A stretch of 64,000 nt of DNA from Mauremys mutica (lineage: Eukaryota; Chordata; Testudines; Geoemydidae). This document shows, piece by piece, positions 44,573-53,295 of the stretch. The notes under the pieces were generated by a model. That model worked only from the letters and a program-made list of their open reading frames with translations, ran no database searches and was not told the origin of the DNA. A program made the position numbers and the translations under genes. The DNA is taken from assembly GCF_020497125.1 (NCBI RefSeq), contig NC_059089.1, positions 29,096,282-29,160,281 of the forward strand, written 5' to 3'. Positions within the stretch are counted from its first letter, which is position 1. Each line of letters starts with the position of its first letter.

Positions 44573-47020
44573 ATGCCCAAGGCACCGGGGTTTAAGCCCT
44601 GTGCGGCTTGCCAGCGGCACATGCCTGTCGGGGACCCGCATGACTCCTGCCTGCGCTGCCTCGGGGAGACCCATCATCCAGATAAGTGTCCCATCTGCAC
44701 GGCGTTTAAGCCGAGAACTAGAAAGGAGCGGGACACTCGCCTAAAGCAGCTCCTTATGGAGGCGACACTTCAACCTCCTGCGCCGACCCCAGTGGCACCG
44801 AAGTCGTCATCGGCGCGCAGCGCACCTGCGGCCCCGAGCCGCTCCGGTACCGAAGCTACTCGAGCTCCACAACCGGCACCGGCATCCCGGCACCGTTCCC
44901 TCTCTCCAGCGAGGAAACGGAAGACGGCGCAGACGGCCGCTAAGCCGCATGCTCCGGGACCGCTTGCCCAGCCACCACCGGCGCCTCCGGTACCGGCTGC
45001 GGCAGTGCACAAACCATGCACGGTACCGTCGACTCCGGCGCCGCAAGAGCCGTTGAGTCCGGTACCACCCTGCTCCCCGGTGCCAACCGCGGTTGAGCTA
45101 CAGCTCCTGTCGACGCCCGAGACCTTCTCGACGGCGAGAGAGCTCATCGAGCTCACAGAGGCACCGAGCCTCCGGCCCCCGGCACCGCCGGTGCGGGCCG
45201 TTCAGTCAGTGGGCAAGCCGGCGATGATGCGGCCGCCTCCCCCTGACGAACGAGATAGACGACGGTCCCGGTCCCGGTCCCGGTCCCGCAGACGGTCACC
45301 GCTACGCCGATCCAGGTCCCGGCACCGTTCACCATCGCGGTACCGCTCCCCGTCTCGGCACCGGTCGCAGTCCTGGTACCGCTCAACATCGCGGTACCGG
45401 TCGCACTCCCGGAGACACTCCCGGTCCCGATCACCCGACCGTCAGAACCGAGGGACGTCCGGATCCCGGTACCGTTCCCGGCACCGCGACTCCCGAAGCC
45501 GCTCCCGACGCCGTCGGTCGAGGTCACGGTCGAGCTCCCGGCACCGGTCGAGCTCCCGGCACCGCAACAGTCGCTGGTCCCGCTCTCCGTCCCGGCACCG
45601 CGATGACCGTCACCGATACTCGGCACCGCCCAGGGACATACTGCCGGTATCCACGGCGCAATCTTTCAGCGCCTCTGCCCCACCTTGGCCTTCTCGTCAG
45701 CCCTCAGTCGCCTCTCAGGCGGGCAGCGGGAGAGATCTCCGGGCCGACCCCCAAGGCCAGGACCATGGACCGCAGCAGTGGGGTTTTTGGGTCCCCTGGG
45801 CCTACCATGAGCCTCAAGGACTCCCCTTTCCCCCAAGGCATGTGGGCACCGAACATAGGGCCCCGGAAGCCACGGTGAGCAGACCGCCCCCATCACCACC
45901 GGGTGAGGCCCCGTCGCCACCTGGTCCCGCAGAGCATCCAGGGTCCGAGGCGGCTTTACACCCCCTGGAAGAACCAGCTCCAGAAGCGGTGGTCCAGGGG
46001 CTGTCCTCATCATCCTCGCCGGAGGAGGCGGTGGCGGGGGCTTCTACAGCAGACCCCCCTCCTATTGACTTGCGGGCCCACCAAGACCTTCTTTGCCGGG
46101 TGGCAAAGGCTATCGACCTCCCCGTGGCGGAGGTCCCAGAGGATGACGACCCGGTGACCAACATCATTGGAGCTGAGGCCCCGATGCGGGTGGCCTTGCC
46201 CTTCATCCGCACCATACAGCGGAATGCCACTACCATCTGGCAGTCACTGGCGTCCGTCCCTCCCACCGCGCGTGGCATGGAGCGCAAGTACTCAGTCCCG
46301 CCCACCGGATACGAGTACCTCTATACGCACCCGACTCCGGACTCCCTCGTGGTACAGTCCGTAAATGACCGGAAGAGGCATGGGCAGCCCGCTCCGGCAC
46401 CAAAATCCAAAGACGCACGGCGCATGGACATGTTGGGCCGGAAGGTCTATTCGGTGGGTGGCCTCCAGCTCCGGATTGCCAACCAGATGGCTCTTCTCGC
46501 TCGTTACACCTTTGACAGCTTGGTGTCCCTGGCGAAATTTTTGGAGCTGATCCCAACAGCCTCACGTCAAGAGTTCTTGGCCCTCTTGGAAGAAGGCAGA
46601 AAAGCCCGGTCCTCCATCCAGGCCGCTCTGGACTCGGCGGACTCAGGAGCCAGAACCCTGGCCTCTGGTGTGACCATGAGGCGTATCTCCTGGCTGCAGA
46701 CCTCCACCTTGCCGCCTGAGGTGCAGTACACCCTACAAGACCTCCCGTTCGACACTCAGGGTCTCTTCTCGGAGAAAACGGACTCCAGAATTCAGACCCT
46801 CAAAGATGGTCGAATTGCCATTCGCACCTTGGGTATCCACACACCGGCTACCCAGAGGAGGTCATTCCGGCGGCAGCCCTACCGGCCCTTTACCCAGGCC
46901 AGGTCAAGGCCGTATAATAGTCGGCGTGCAAACTTGAACCACTGTAGACCATCGGGCAACAGACGCAACCAGGCCCAGGCCCCTTCCAAGGCCCCTCAAG
47001 GGCCCAAACAGGCCTTTTGA
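44573..47020 (+). CDS. DIRS gag-like protein with RS domain
   Basis: 815 codons. Residues about 5-45 hold a Cys/His cluster (FKPCAACQRHMP, SCLRCLGETHHPDKCPIC) that may bind zinc, then FKPRTRKERD. Residues about 60-225 are Ala/Pro/Ser-rich. Residues about 227-345 form an arginine/serine-rich tract (many RSR, RHRS and RYRS repeats), then a Pro-rich linker. The C-terminal part from about residue 495 (DLRAHQDLLCRVAKAIDLPV) to 765 (LFSEKTDSRIQTLKDGRIAI) is conserved in copy 2 and ends in a basic, glutamine-rich tail. It is presumed to package element RNA; the RS tract resembles those of splicing factors and may bind RNA or be phosphorylated. The gene ends at TGA 47018-47020, overlapping pol in the +1 frame. 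Confidence 0.85.
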   Translation: MPKAPGFKPCAACQRHMPVGDPHDSCLRCLGETHHPDKCPICTAFKPRTRKERDTRLKQLLMEATLQPPAPTPVAPKSSSARSAPAAPSRSGTEATRAPQPAPASRHRSLSPARKRKTAQTAAKPHAPGPLAQPPPAPPVPAAAVHKPCTVPSTPAPQEPLSPVPPCSPVPTAVELQLLSTPETFSTARELIELTEAPSLRPPAPPVRAVQSVGKPAMMRPPPPDERDRRRSRSRSRSRRRSPLRRSRSRHRSPSRYRSPSRHRSQSWYRSTSRYRSHSRRHSRSRSPDRQNRGTSGSRYRSRHRDSRSRSRRRRSRSRSSSRHRSSSRHRNSRWSRSPSRHRDDRHRYSAPPRDILPVSTAQSFSASAPPWPSRQPSVASQAGSGRDLRADPQGQDHGPQQWGFWVPWAYHEPQGLPFPPRHVGTEHRAPEATVSRPPPSPPGEAPSPPGPAEHPGSEAALHPLEEPAPEAVVQGLSSSSSPEEAVAGASTADPPPIDLRAHQDLLCRVAKAIDLPVAEVPEDDDPVTNIIGAEAPMRVALPFIRTIQRNATTIWQSLASVPPTARGMERKYSVPPTGYEYLYTHPTPDSLVVQSVNDRKRHGQPAPAPKSKDARRMDMLGRKVYSVGGLQLRIANQMALLARYTFDSLVSLAKFLELIPTASRQEFLALLEEGRKARSSIQAALDSADSGARTLASGVTMRRISWLQTSTLPPEVQYTLQDLPFDTQGLFSEKTDSRIQTLKDGRIAIRTLGIHTPATQRRSFRRQPYRPFTQARSRPYNSRRANLNHCRPSGNRRNQAQAPSKAPQGPKQAF

Positions 47021-48944
47021 TGGGACGCCCGAGGACGGCCCATCAGTCTCTTTCCCGGATCCTACCCCATTATTTTACAACCGCCTTTCCCACTTCCTTC
47101 CGGCGTGGTCCCAAATAACATCGGACAACTGGGTCCTTCGTACTATCCAGTATGGTTACCGCCTTCAGTTTGTTTCGCCCCCTCCTTCCCACCCACCTTC
47201 CCCGTCCCTCTTCAGGGACCCCTCTCATGAGCAATTCCTCCTACAAGAGGTCGAGACTCTGTTGAGCTTGGGTGCCATAGAGGAAGTGCCGCACGACATG
47301 CGGGACAGGGGATTTTATTCCCGATATTTTCTCATCCCCAAGGCGAAAGGAGGTCTCCGACCCATACTAGACCTCCGGGAGCTCAACAGGTACCTGCTCA
47401 AGCTCAAGTTTCGCATGGTCACCCTGGGGACCATCATTCCCTCCCTGGATCCGGGAGACTGGTTTGCCGCCCTCGATATGAAGGACGCCTACTTCCATGT
47501 CGCGATTTACCCTCCCCATCGACGCTACCTGCGCTTCGTGGTCAACAGCGCGCACTACCAGTTTGCGGTGCTACCCTTCAGCCTGTCCACCGCGCCAAGG
47601 GTCTTTACCAAGTGCATGGCAGTGGTTGCCGCAGCCCTCCGCCGTCGTCGCATACACGTCTACCCGTATCTCGACAACTGGCTGGTTCGCGGGACATCCC
47701 AACAGCTGGTAATGGACCAGATGACAGAAATACTATCCCTATTTCGGTTCCTGGGCCTTCTCATCAATGCCGAGAAGTCCACTTTAACTCCATCGCAACG
47801 AGTGGAGTTCATCGGAGCGGTCCTCGACTCCAGTTTGGCCAGGGCCTGCCTCCCTCGATCTCGGCACCAGACAATGGTCTCCATCATCCGGGACCTACAC
47901 ACCTTTCCCACGACGACGGTTCAGTCCTGCCTACGCCTCCTGGGCCACATGGCGTCCTGCACATTCGTGACCACTTACGCCAGGCTGCGCCTTCGCCCAT
48001 TTCAATCTTGGCTAGCGTTGATGTACCGCCCGCATCGCGACCCCATAGACATGGTGGTCACGGTCACGAAGCCAACCCTCGATTCGCTCAGCTGGTGGCT
48101 GGACCCAGAGGTCGTGTGTGCAGGAGTCCCGTTCCGCCCTCCTCGCCCATCCGTCACCCTGACCACAGATGCCTCAGCGTTGGGATGGGGGGCTCACCTG
48201 GGTGACCTTCACACCCAGGGTCTCTGGTCGCCCCAAGAGCTCTCCCTCCACATCAACGTCCGGGAGCTGCGAGCGATCCGCTTGGCGTGTCTCGCCTTCC
48301 GCGCCCATCTGCAAGGCCGCTGCGTGGCGGTGTTCACGGACAACACAACGGCCATGTTCTATGTGAACAAGCAGGGCGGAGCCCGCTCCTCCCTGCTCTG
48401 CAAGGAAGCGATGCTCCTGTGGGACTTCTGCGTGACTCACTCGATTCGCCTGGAAGCGTCCTTTCTTCCAGGAGTGCAGAACACGCTGGCCGACCATCTC
48501 AGCAGGTCGTTCCTCTCCCACGAGTGGTCTCTTCGTCCGGATGTGGTACACACAATTTTCCGGAGGTGGGGGTTTCCACAGATAGACCTGTTTGCCTCCA
48601 AGGAGAACAGGAAGTGCCACCTGTTTTGTTCGTACCAGGGTCGCTCCCCAGGCTCCCTGTTGGACGCATTCCTCTGCTCCTGGACGGATCACCTCCGCTA
48701 CGCCTTCCCTCCGTTCCCGCTCATACACCGGGTGCTACTCAAGCTTCGGAGGGACAGGGCCCACGTAATACTCGTAGCTCCGGCCTGGCCGAGGCAGCAC
48801 TGGTACACCCTGCTGCTCGAGCTCTCTGTTCGGGATCCCATTCCCCTTCCGTTATGGCCGGACCTCATCACACAGGACTTCGGCAGACTCTGCCACCCGA
48901 ACCTACAGTCCCTCCATCTTACAGCTTGGTACCTGCGTGGTTGA
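46938..48944 (+). CDS. DIRS pol: reverse transcriptase-RNase H-methyltransferase-like
   Basis: The frame opens after TGA 46935-46937, overlaps gag by about 80 bp and has no ATG until 47298 (DMRDRGFYSRYF), already inside the RT. Domains: RT leader and fingers (SLFRDPSHEQFLLQEVE, GFYSRYFLIPKAKGGLRPIL), motif A AALDMKDAYFHVAIY (about 47470-47510), motif C VYPYLDNWLV (about 47660-47690; Asn replaces the usual second Asp), thumb EFIGAVLDSSLARA. RNase H with TTDASALGWGAH, INVRELRAI, VFTDNTTAMFY and TLADHLSR (four acidic positions present). Then DLFASKENRKCHLF, LRYAFPPFPLIHRVLLKL, VILVAPAWPRQHW, which in DIRS elements is assigned to a Dam-like methyltransferase. It ends in LTAWYLRG-stop. Confidence 0.88.
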   Translation, partial: TTVDHRATDATRPRPLPRPLKGPNRPFDGTPEDGPSVSFPDPTPLFYNRLSHFLPAWSQITSDNWVLRTIQYGYRLQFVSPPPSHPPSPSLFRDPSHEQFLLQEVETLLSLGAIEEVPHDMRDRGFYSRYFLIPKAKGGLRPILDLRELNRYLLKLKFRMVTLGTIIPSLDPGDWFAALDMKDAYFHVAIYPPHRRYLRFVVNSAHYQFAVLPFSLSTAPRVFTKCMAVVAAALRRRRIHVYPYLDNWLVRGTSQQLVMDQMTEILSLFRFLGLLINAEKSTLTPSQRVEFIGAVLDSSLARACLPRSRHQTMVSIIRDLHTFPTTTVQSCLRLLGHMASCTFVTTYARLRLRPFQSWLALMYRPHRDPIDMVVTVTKPTLDSLSWWLDPEVVCAGVPFRPPRPSVTLTTDASALGWGAHLGDLHTQGLWSPQELSLHINVRELRAIRLACLAFRAHLQGRCVAVFTDNTTAMFYVNKQGGARSSLLCKEAMLLWDFCVTHSIRLEASFLPGVQNTLADHLSRSFLSHEWSLRPDVVHTIFRRWGFPQIDLFASKENRKCHLFCSYQGRSPGSLLDAFLCSWTDHLRYAFPPFPLIHRVLLKLRRDRAHVILVAPAWPRQHWYTLLLELSVRDPIPLPLWPDLITQDFGRLCHPNLQSLHLTAWYLRG

Positions 48945-49993
48945 CCCACGCAGAGAGGGACTGTTCGGCGGCAGTACAGCAAGTCCTACTTGAAAGCAGG
49001 AAGCCTTCCACTCGCTCCACCTACCTCGCGAAATGGAAGCGTTTCGCGCTCTGGTGCGATCAGCGCGGCCTTAATCCCTTCCTAGTCCCTATCCCTACAA
49101 TCCTGGACTACCTCTGGTACCTTAAAGAACAAGGACTCGCGGTCTCCTCCTTGAAGGTGCACCTGGCAGCCGTGTCCGCCTTGCGTCCATCCATGGGAGG
49201 TCGGTCCATCTTCTCCAACCAGATGGTTTCCCGCTTCCTTAAAGGCCTGGACCGCTTGTACCCGCCGGTGCGGCGTCCTACCCCGACCTGGGATTTAAAT
49301 CTCGTTCTGGCCAAGCTTATGGGTCCGCCCTTCGAGCCCCTGGCCACGTGCTTTCTACTCTATCTCTCCTGGAAGACAGCCTTCCTCGTCGCAATTACAT
49401 CGGCAAGACGAGTTTCTGAGCTCCGTGCCCTAACGGTTAGTCCACCATACACCATCTTCCACGGAGACAAGGTGCAGCTTCGACCACACCCGGCCTTCCT
49501 CCCTAAGGTGGTGTCGGCCTTTCACCTCAATCAGGAGATCTTCCTTCCGGTCTTCTTCCCGAAGCCGCACGCCTCACCTCGTGAGCAACAGCTTCACACC
49601 CTGGACGTCTGCAGGGCCCTCGCTTTTTATATCGAGCGGACGAAGCCCTTCCGGCGTTCGACCCAGCTGTTTGTAGCGGTTGCCGATCGCATGAAAGGCA
49701 AGCCAGTCTCCTCGCAGCGGATTTCCTCCTGGGTGACGGCATGTATCCAGACATGCTACGAGCTTGCTCGCATGCCACCATGCCGCCTCACCGCTCACTC
49801 GACAAGAGCGCAAGCCTCGTCGGCCGCCTTCCTGGCCCATGTCCCCATCCAGGACATCTGTAGAGCGGCCACCTGGTCTTCTGTACACACCTTCGCTTCC
49901 CACTACGCGTTGGTGCAGCAATCTAGAGACAATGCAGCCTTCGGCTCCGCAGTCTTGCACTCTGCCATGTCTCACTCCGACCCCACCGCCTAG
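48287..49993 (+). CDS. DIRS tyrosine recombinase
   Basis: A 568-codon frame overlapping pol by about 660 bp. The recognisable protein begins near 48930 (SLVPAWLTHAERDCSAAVQQ, VLLESRKPSTRSTYLAKWKR), so the true start is probably well after 48287; how it is initiated is unclear. Core-binding part to about 49290, then the catalytic domain: ITSARRVSELRAL (first Arg, about 49400), LTAHSTRAQASSAAF (HxxR, about 49790), RAATWSSVHTFASHYALVQ (Trp/His position and probable nucleophile Tyr, about 49870-49910). All expected catalytic residues are present. The enzyme would integrate the circular DNA form by strand exchange. Confidence 0.87.
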   Translation: MSRLPRPSARPLRGGVHGQHNGHVLCEQAGRSPLLPALQGSDAPVGLLRDSLDSPGSVLSSRSAEHAGRPSQQVVPLPRVVSSSGCGTHNFPEVGVSTDRPVCLQGEQEVPPVLFVPGSLPRLPVGRIPLLLDGSPPLRLPSVPAHTPGATQASEGQGPRNTRSSGLAEAALVHPAARALCSGSHSPSVMAGPHHTGLRQTLPPEPTVPPSYSLVPAWLTHAERDCSAAVQQVLLESRKPSTRSTYLAKWKRFALWCDQRGLNPFLVPIPTILDYLWYLKEQGLAVSSLKVHLAAVSALRPSMGGRSIFSNQMVSRFLKGLDRLYPPVRRPTPTWDLNLVLAKLMGPPFEPLATCFLLYLSWKTAFLVAITSARRVSELRALTVSPPYTIFHGDKVQLRPHPAFLPKVVSAFHLNQEIFLPVFFPKPHASPREQQLHTLDVCRALAFYIERTKPFRRSTQLFVAVADRMKGKPVSSQRISSWVTACIQTCYELARMPPCRLTAHSTRAQASSAAFLAHVPIQDICRAATWSSVHTFASHYALVQQSRDNAAFGSAVLHSAMSHSDPTA

Positions 49994-50008
49994 GTAAGGC
50001 TTGGGAAT

Positions 50009-50106
50009 CACCTACATGGAATGCATAGGAGCAATCACTCGAAGAAGAAAAGACGGTTACTCACCGTAGTAACTGTTGTTCTTCGAGATGTGTTGCTCCT
50101 ATCCAT
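50009..50106. repeat. DIRS 4 internal complementary region
   Basis: 50009-50048 (cacctacatggaatgcatag ... gaagaag) is the reverse complement of the extreme left end at 44196-44238. 50049-50106 (gacggttactcaccgtagta ... atccattcca) is the reverse complement of the extreme right end at about 50294-50355. This is the classical DIRS device that lets the two termini be joined during circle formation. Confidence 0.85.
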
Positions 50107-50139
50107 TCCAGACCCGCCCTCCTTCCCCACTGTCGGAGT

Positions 50140-50360
50140 AGCCGGCAAGAAGGAACTGAGGAGCGGACGGGCCGGCTGGGGTATATATCCAGCGCCATAG
50201 CGGCGCCACTCCAGGGGGCGCCCAGCCGGCCCGCCGGAGTTGCTAGGGTAAAAATGTTCCGAAGAGCCGTGCACGCACGGCGCGCACACCTACATGGAAT
50301 GGATAGTAGCAACACATCTCGAAGAACAACAGTTACTACGGTGAGTAATCGTCTTTTTTT
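50140..50360. repeat. DIRS 4 right inverted terminal repeat
   Basis: Inverted copy of 44196-44390, ending around gtgagtaatcgtcttttttt. It contains the same inward-facing TATA box (ggggtatatatcc at about 50179). Confidence 0.85.
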
Positions 50361-50689
50361 GTGCCGCTTAGCTCAACTCATCCACACAGATTTATTCTCC
50401 CCTGCTAGAGATTGTCTTGCTAGAACAAGATAGAGAGGGTCTGGGGGAAGTTCTGCCAATGTCCATGCTGTAGATATATATGGGATGTCAAACCAGCACT
50501 TTTTACCACCAAAAAGTTCACTAATGAAATGAGAATAAATGTGAGAGCTATTTTTGCACAAGACCCATGTTTTTAACCTGTATTAGTGTAAAGTGAGGTT
50601 GGCCTGGGGATTCTCCTATAATGAAGGCATTACCAGGAGCAGATAGGAAGCAGAGTAACCTGAGCAAACCACAGTAAAAAGAAAGGTTT
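50361..50689 (+). other. RALGPS1: RALGPS1 intron sequence
   Basis: Non-coding; nothing recognised. Confidence 0.5.
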
Positions 50690-50895
50690 CAGAGTGGTAG
50701 CCGTGTTAGTCTGTATCAGCAAAAAGAATGAGGAGGCCTTGTGGCACCTTAGAAGTTTTTTTGTTGGAGTATTGTGACTTTGGCAATACTCCAACAAAAA
50801 AACTTCAAAAACTCCAACGAGAAACTGCAGAATTGGAATTAATTTTCAAACTGGACACCATTAAATTACTCTTTTACTGGTTTACTGTAGCTCAA
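50690..50895. mobile_element. Penelope-like foldback fragment
   Basis: The left part (gtttcagagtggtagccgtg ... ttgtggcacctta) is the reverse-oriented 3' tail of the Penelope-like family. It joins a perfect 23-bp hairpin (arms 50752-50774 and 50784-50806, loop tgactttgg) and then a plus-strand ORF piece (QRETAELELIFKLDTI) like that at 1.97-2.04 kb. Tail and ORF thus lie in inverted order, an arrangement expected for Penelope-type insertions with 5' inversion. Confidence 0.65.
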
Positions 50896-51337
50896 GTCTA
50901 GATAGAAGAAAATCAAAACAACTTATTCAAGATAGGAAAAATTGGGGTTTTCAATCTGCAGTTTTGAGGAAATTAATCTGAAACAAATGTCCATTCTAAA
51001 GGCAGAACTGTGCAATAGGTCATTTAAATTAGTCACCTGATCCTTCTGACCTTTGTCCCAGTTCTGGTTTGTTGTAAAGGAAAGCTGAAACAAAAAAGAT
51101 TAACTTTTTCATTCACTGGTGTATTCCTCGTGAAAATGTCATTGTTATGCAGCTTGCAAAAGCAAATTGGCCTTAAAGTTAAGGCTGACAGGTTCCTTCC
51201 CAGACTAACATGTCAAGATGCCTTGTGATTAAATCAAATAGGAAATCGACATTGTTTCAGCTAGAGGCTGAATCGTCGAAATTTAATTTACCTTACTCTT
51301 GCCGTCTTACTAGCAGCTGCTAGCATATCACATAGTA
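50896..51337 (+). other. RALGPS1: RALGPS1 intron sequence
   Basis: Non-coding; no repeat boundary or exon recognised. Confidence 0.45.
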
Positions 51338-52671
51338 ATACTCCTGAGAGCATTCTGCACCAAAACATTTAAAAATTCTGCACCAAAACAATTAAAAATT
51401 CTGTGCACAATATTTTAAAATTCTGCAAGTTTTATTTGTCAATAAATAAATGCAGAGGCTCCAGCATGGCAGTGGGGAGCACAGGCCACTAGCTGCACAA
51501 AGGAGGAAGATCACCCTGCAACCCCCCAAGACATGGACTCAGCGGTGAGGCTGCACCCGACCCTGACACAGCACGAGGCCTGGGCATGTCCCAGAAACAG
51601 CCTGGGGCCCTGCCCCTCTGTGCCAGGCACACCAGTTGTGGGCAGGCAGGCTCAACCAGGCAGGATCCAAGTGTGGTGGGGCTCAGTGTGGGGGGATTCA
51701 GGTGTGGGGTGAGAGGATTCTGTGTGGGACAATCTGGGTGCAGGCAGCTCAGTGGGTGGGGGGCTAGGTGTGGGGGGATCTGGATGCACAGAGGCTTGTT
51801 GCGGGGTTCCAGGTACAGGGGCAATGGGACTCTGCAGGAGTTTCCAGATGAAAGTTCTTGGGGCTCAGCGGAGGGGTCTGGGTGTGGAGGGCTCAGCGGA
51901 AGGGTCTGGGTGCTGGGGGAGTGGGCTTGGTGGGGTAGGGTCTGGTTGCAGCTAGTTGGCGGTCAGTGATGTGGAGGTCTGGATGTGGAGGCGCAGGGTG
52001 GTGCAGGGGGTGCTGCATCAGGGTGGGGGTCTGAGTACAGGGAGCTCAGTGAGGGGCAGTCTGGGTGAAGGGGTGGGGTCCAGAGGTGGGGGTCTGGGTG
52101 CAAGAGGGCTCCAGATGCAGGGGTTGAGGTTCAGTGGGGTGGGGTTCAGGTATGGAGGGATAGGGGGGTTCTGGATGTACCTGGTGGAGCTTGCAGGGGT
52201 GTCTGGGTATGGGAGGTCTGGATGCACAGGGGTAGGGTGGATGGGGGAGCAGCTCTCTGTACAGTGACCCCTCCTCCCACAGCTGAAGAGTGATGGGGGC
52301 AGGCAGCAGGGGAGGATGCTGAGCTTCCTGCAGCTGGGGGAGGTTTCTGGGGGTGGGTCTGTCTCAGGCCCAGCCACTCCTTGCAGGGGAAGAGGAAGGT
52401 CCCATCCTCTCCTGCCTCCAGCACAGCTGGGACTAGCAGCTGATCAGGGTAGGAGCCACTGGCTGGGGTGTCCCTAGCCCCATGGTGATTTACCTCTCTG
52501 CCGGCTGCACTGGGTGCCTGAAAGGTTGTACCTGCGCTGCTCGGGAGTGGTGCGTGACTACTCTTGCAGCTTCCTTTGCTTCCCTCTCAGAAAGTCATTT
52601 TTCTGCAGGGAAGCAAAAAAATCTGTGTGGGATATGAATTCTGCCAGTGGTGCAAAATTCCCCCAGGAGTA
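51338..52671. mobile_element. hAT-like non-autonomous element with G-rich interior
   Basis: Inverted ends actcctgagagcattctgca / rc of tgcaaaattcccccaggagt, flanked by acatagta (51330-51337) and acataggg (52672-52679), an imperfect 8-bp duplication. The interior (51600-52300) is a run of degenerate G-rich repeats (tgggggatctgg, gggtctgggtgcagg) that gives long but meaningless ORFs on both strands. No transposase is present. Confidence 0.65.
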
Positions 52672-52984
52672 ACATAGGGCCAGTATGTCTGGCCTGTGTG
52701 AGACAAGTGCTTCAATAGGATTCTACAGAAGAAGGATTCTGATGGAAGCAGGGTGTTATGGGCATAAAGGTGTGACTATGGACTTATCTACACTGCGTTA
52801 GTCCACACCAGAGGGGTGTAAATTCTAGTGCGCACTAGTGTGTCACAAACTAACTGGCGTATGTGGACCCTGCTGCCATGCAGTAAAAGTTCTCTAGTGC
52901 TTGTTTAATGTAGTCATGTTTCGAACAGTACTAAGAAGCTGCACGGTAGTCAACAGAAAGCCAGTATCACAACCAGGCTTGAGT
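52672..52984. other. RALGPS1: Intron sequence with possible MITE remnant
   Basis: Around 52778-52930, cttatctacactgcgttagt and gtgtaaattctagtgcgcac resemble turtle MITE leaders with inverted GTGCGCAC motifs. Boundaries were not resolved. Confidence 0.3.
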
Positions 52985-53295
52985 AGTCAGACCTAGTGGT
53001 CATAGCCAAATCAAGCCAAGAGCTGGAACCGTAATCAGAATTAAGTCAGAGGTCGGAGCAAGAATCAAGAGTCAAGCTAGGGGTTGGAGCCAGAATCAGA
53101 GGTCGGACTAGGAATCAGCGCCAGAGTCAGAGTCACAAATCAAGCCGGGGTAAGAGCCGGAGTCATGAGTCTCAAGCCAGGGCTGGAGTCAGATGCCAGG
53201 GTCAGGGATCAGGAACCAGGAACAGGAACAGGACAAGGAAGCAGGATCCAGGGACAAGTCAGAAAAGCAGGGCTTAGTAGTCAGGTGAAAAGGCA
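52985..53295. repeat. Degenerate tandem repeat, agtcagag/ggagcc type
   Basis: About 300 bp of loosely repeated units of some 15-20 bp built from agagtcag, ggagccag, gaatcag and ccaggg. The units are too diverged to give one period by eye. The 53084-53308 ORF is a by-product of the repeats. Confidence 0.6.

Larger units (their letters stand above)
44196..50360 (+). mobile_element. DIRS retrotransposon copy 4, nearly intact
   Basis: A 6.2-kb element in sense orientation inside a RALGPS1 intron. It has a left terminal repeat, gag (44573-47020), pol frame (RT, RNase H, methyltransferase-like; to 48944), tyrosine recombinase (to 49993), an internal complementary region and a right inverted terminal repeat. 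The two terminal repeats are nearly identical over their roughly 190-bp core, and all three frames are open, so this is a young copy. It is very GC-rich compared with the surrounding intron. DIRS elements replicate through a circular DNA that the recombinase inserts, without target duplication. Whether it still moves cannot be told from one sequence. Confidence 0.9.

Noticed and set aside
45153..46305. Long antisense ORFs opposite gag
   Set aside because: Mirror images of the GC-rich, repeat-encoded RS and Pro-rich gag sequence.
51489..52424. Several ORFs of 77-127 codons on both strands
   Set aside because: They come from degenerate G-rich repeats inside a hAT-like element; compositionally biased, no domain.
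52985..53295. CRISPR-like array
   Set aside because: Units are diverged and without regular spacers; vertebrate context makes it a degenerate tandem repeat.
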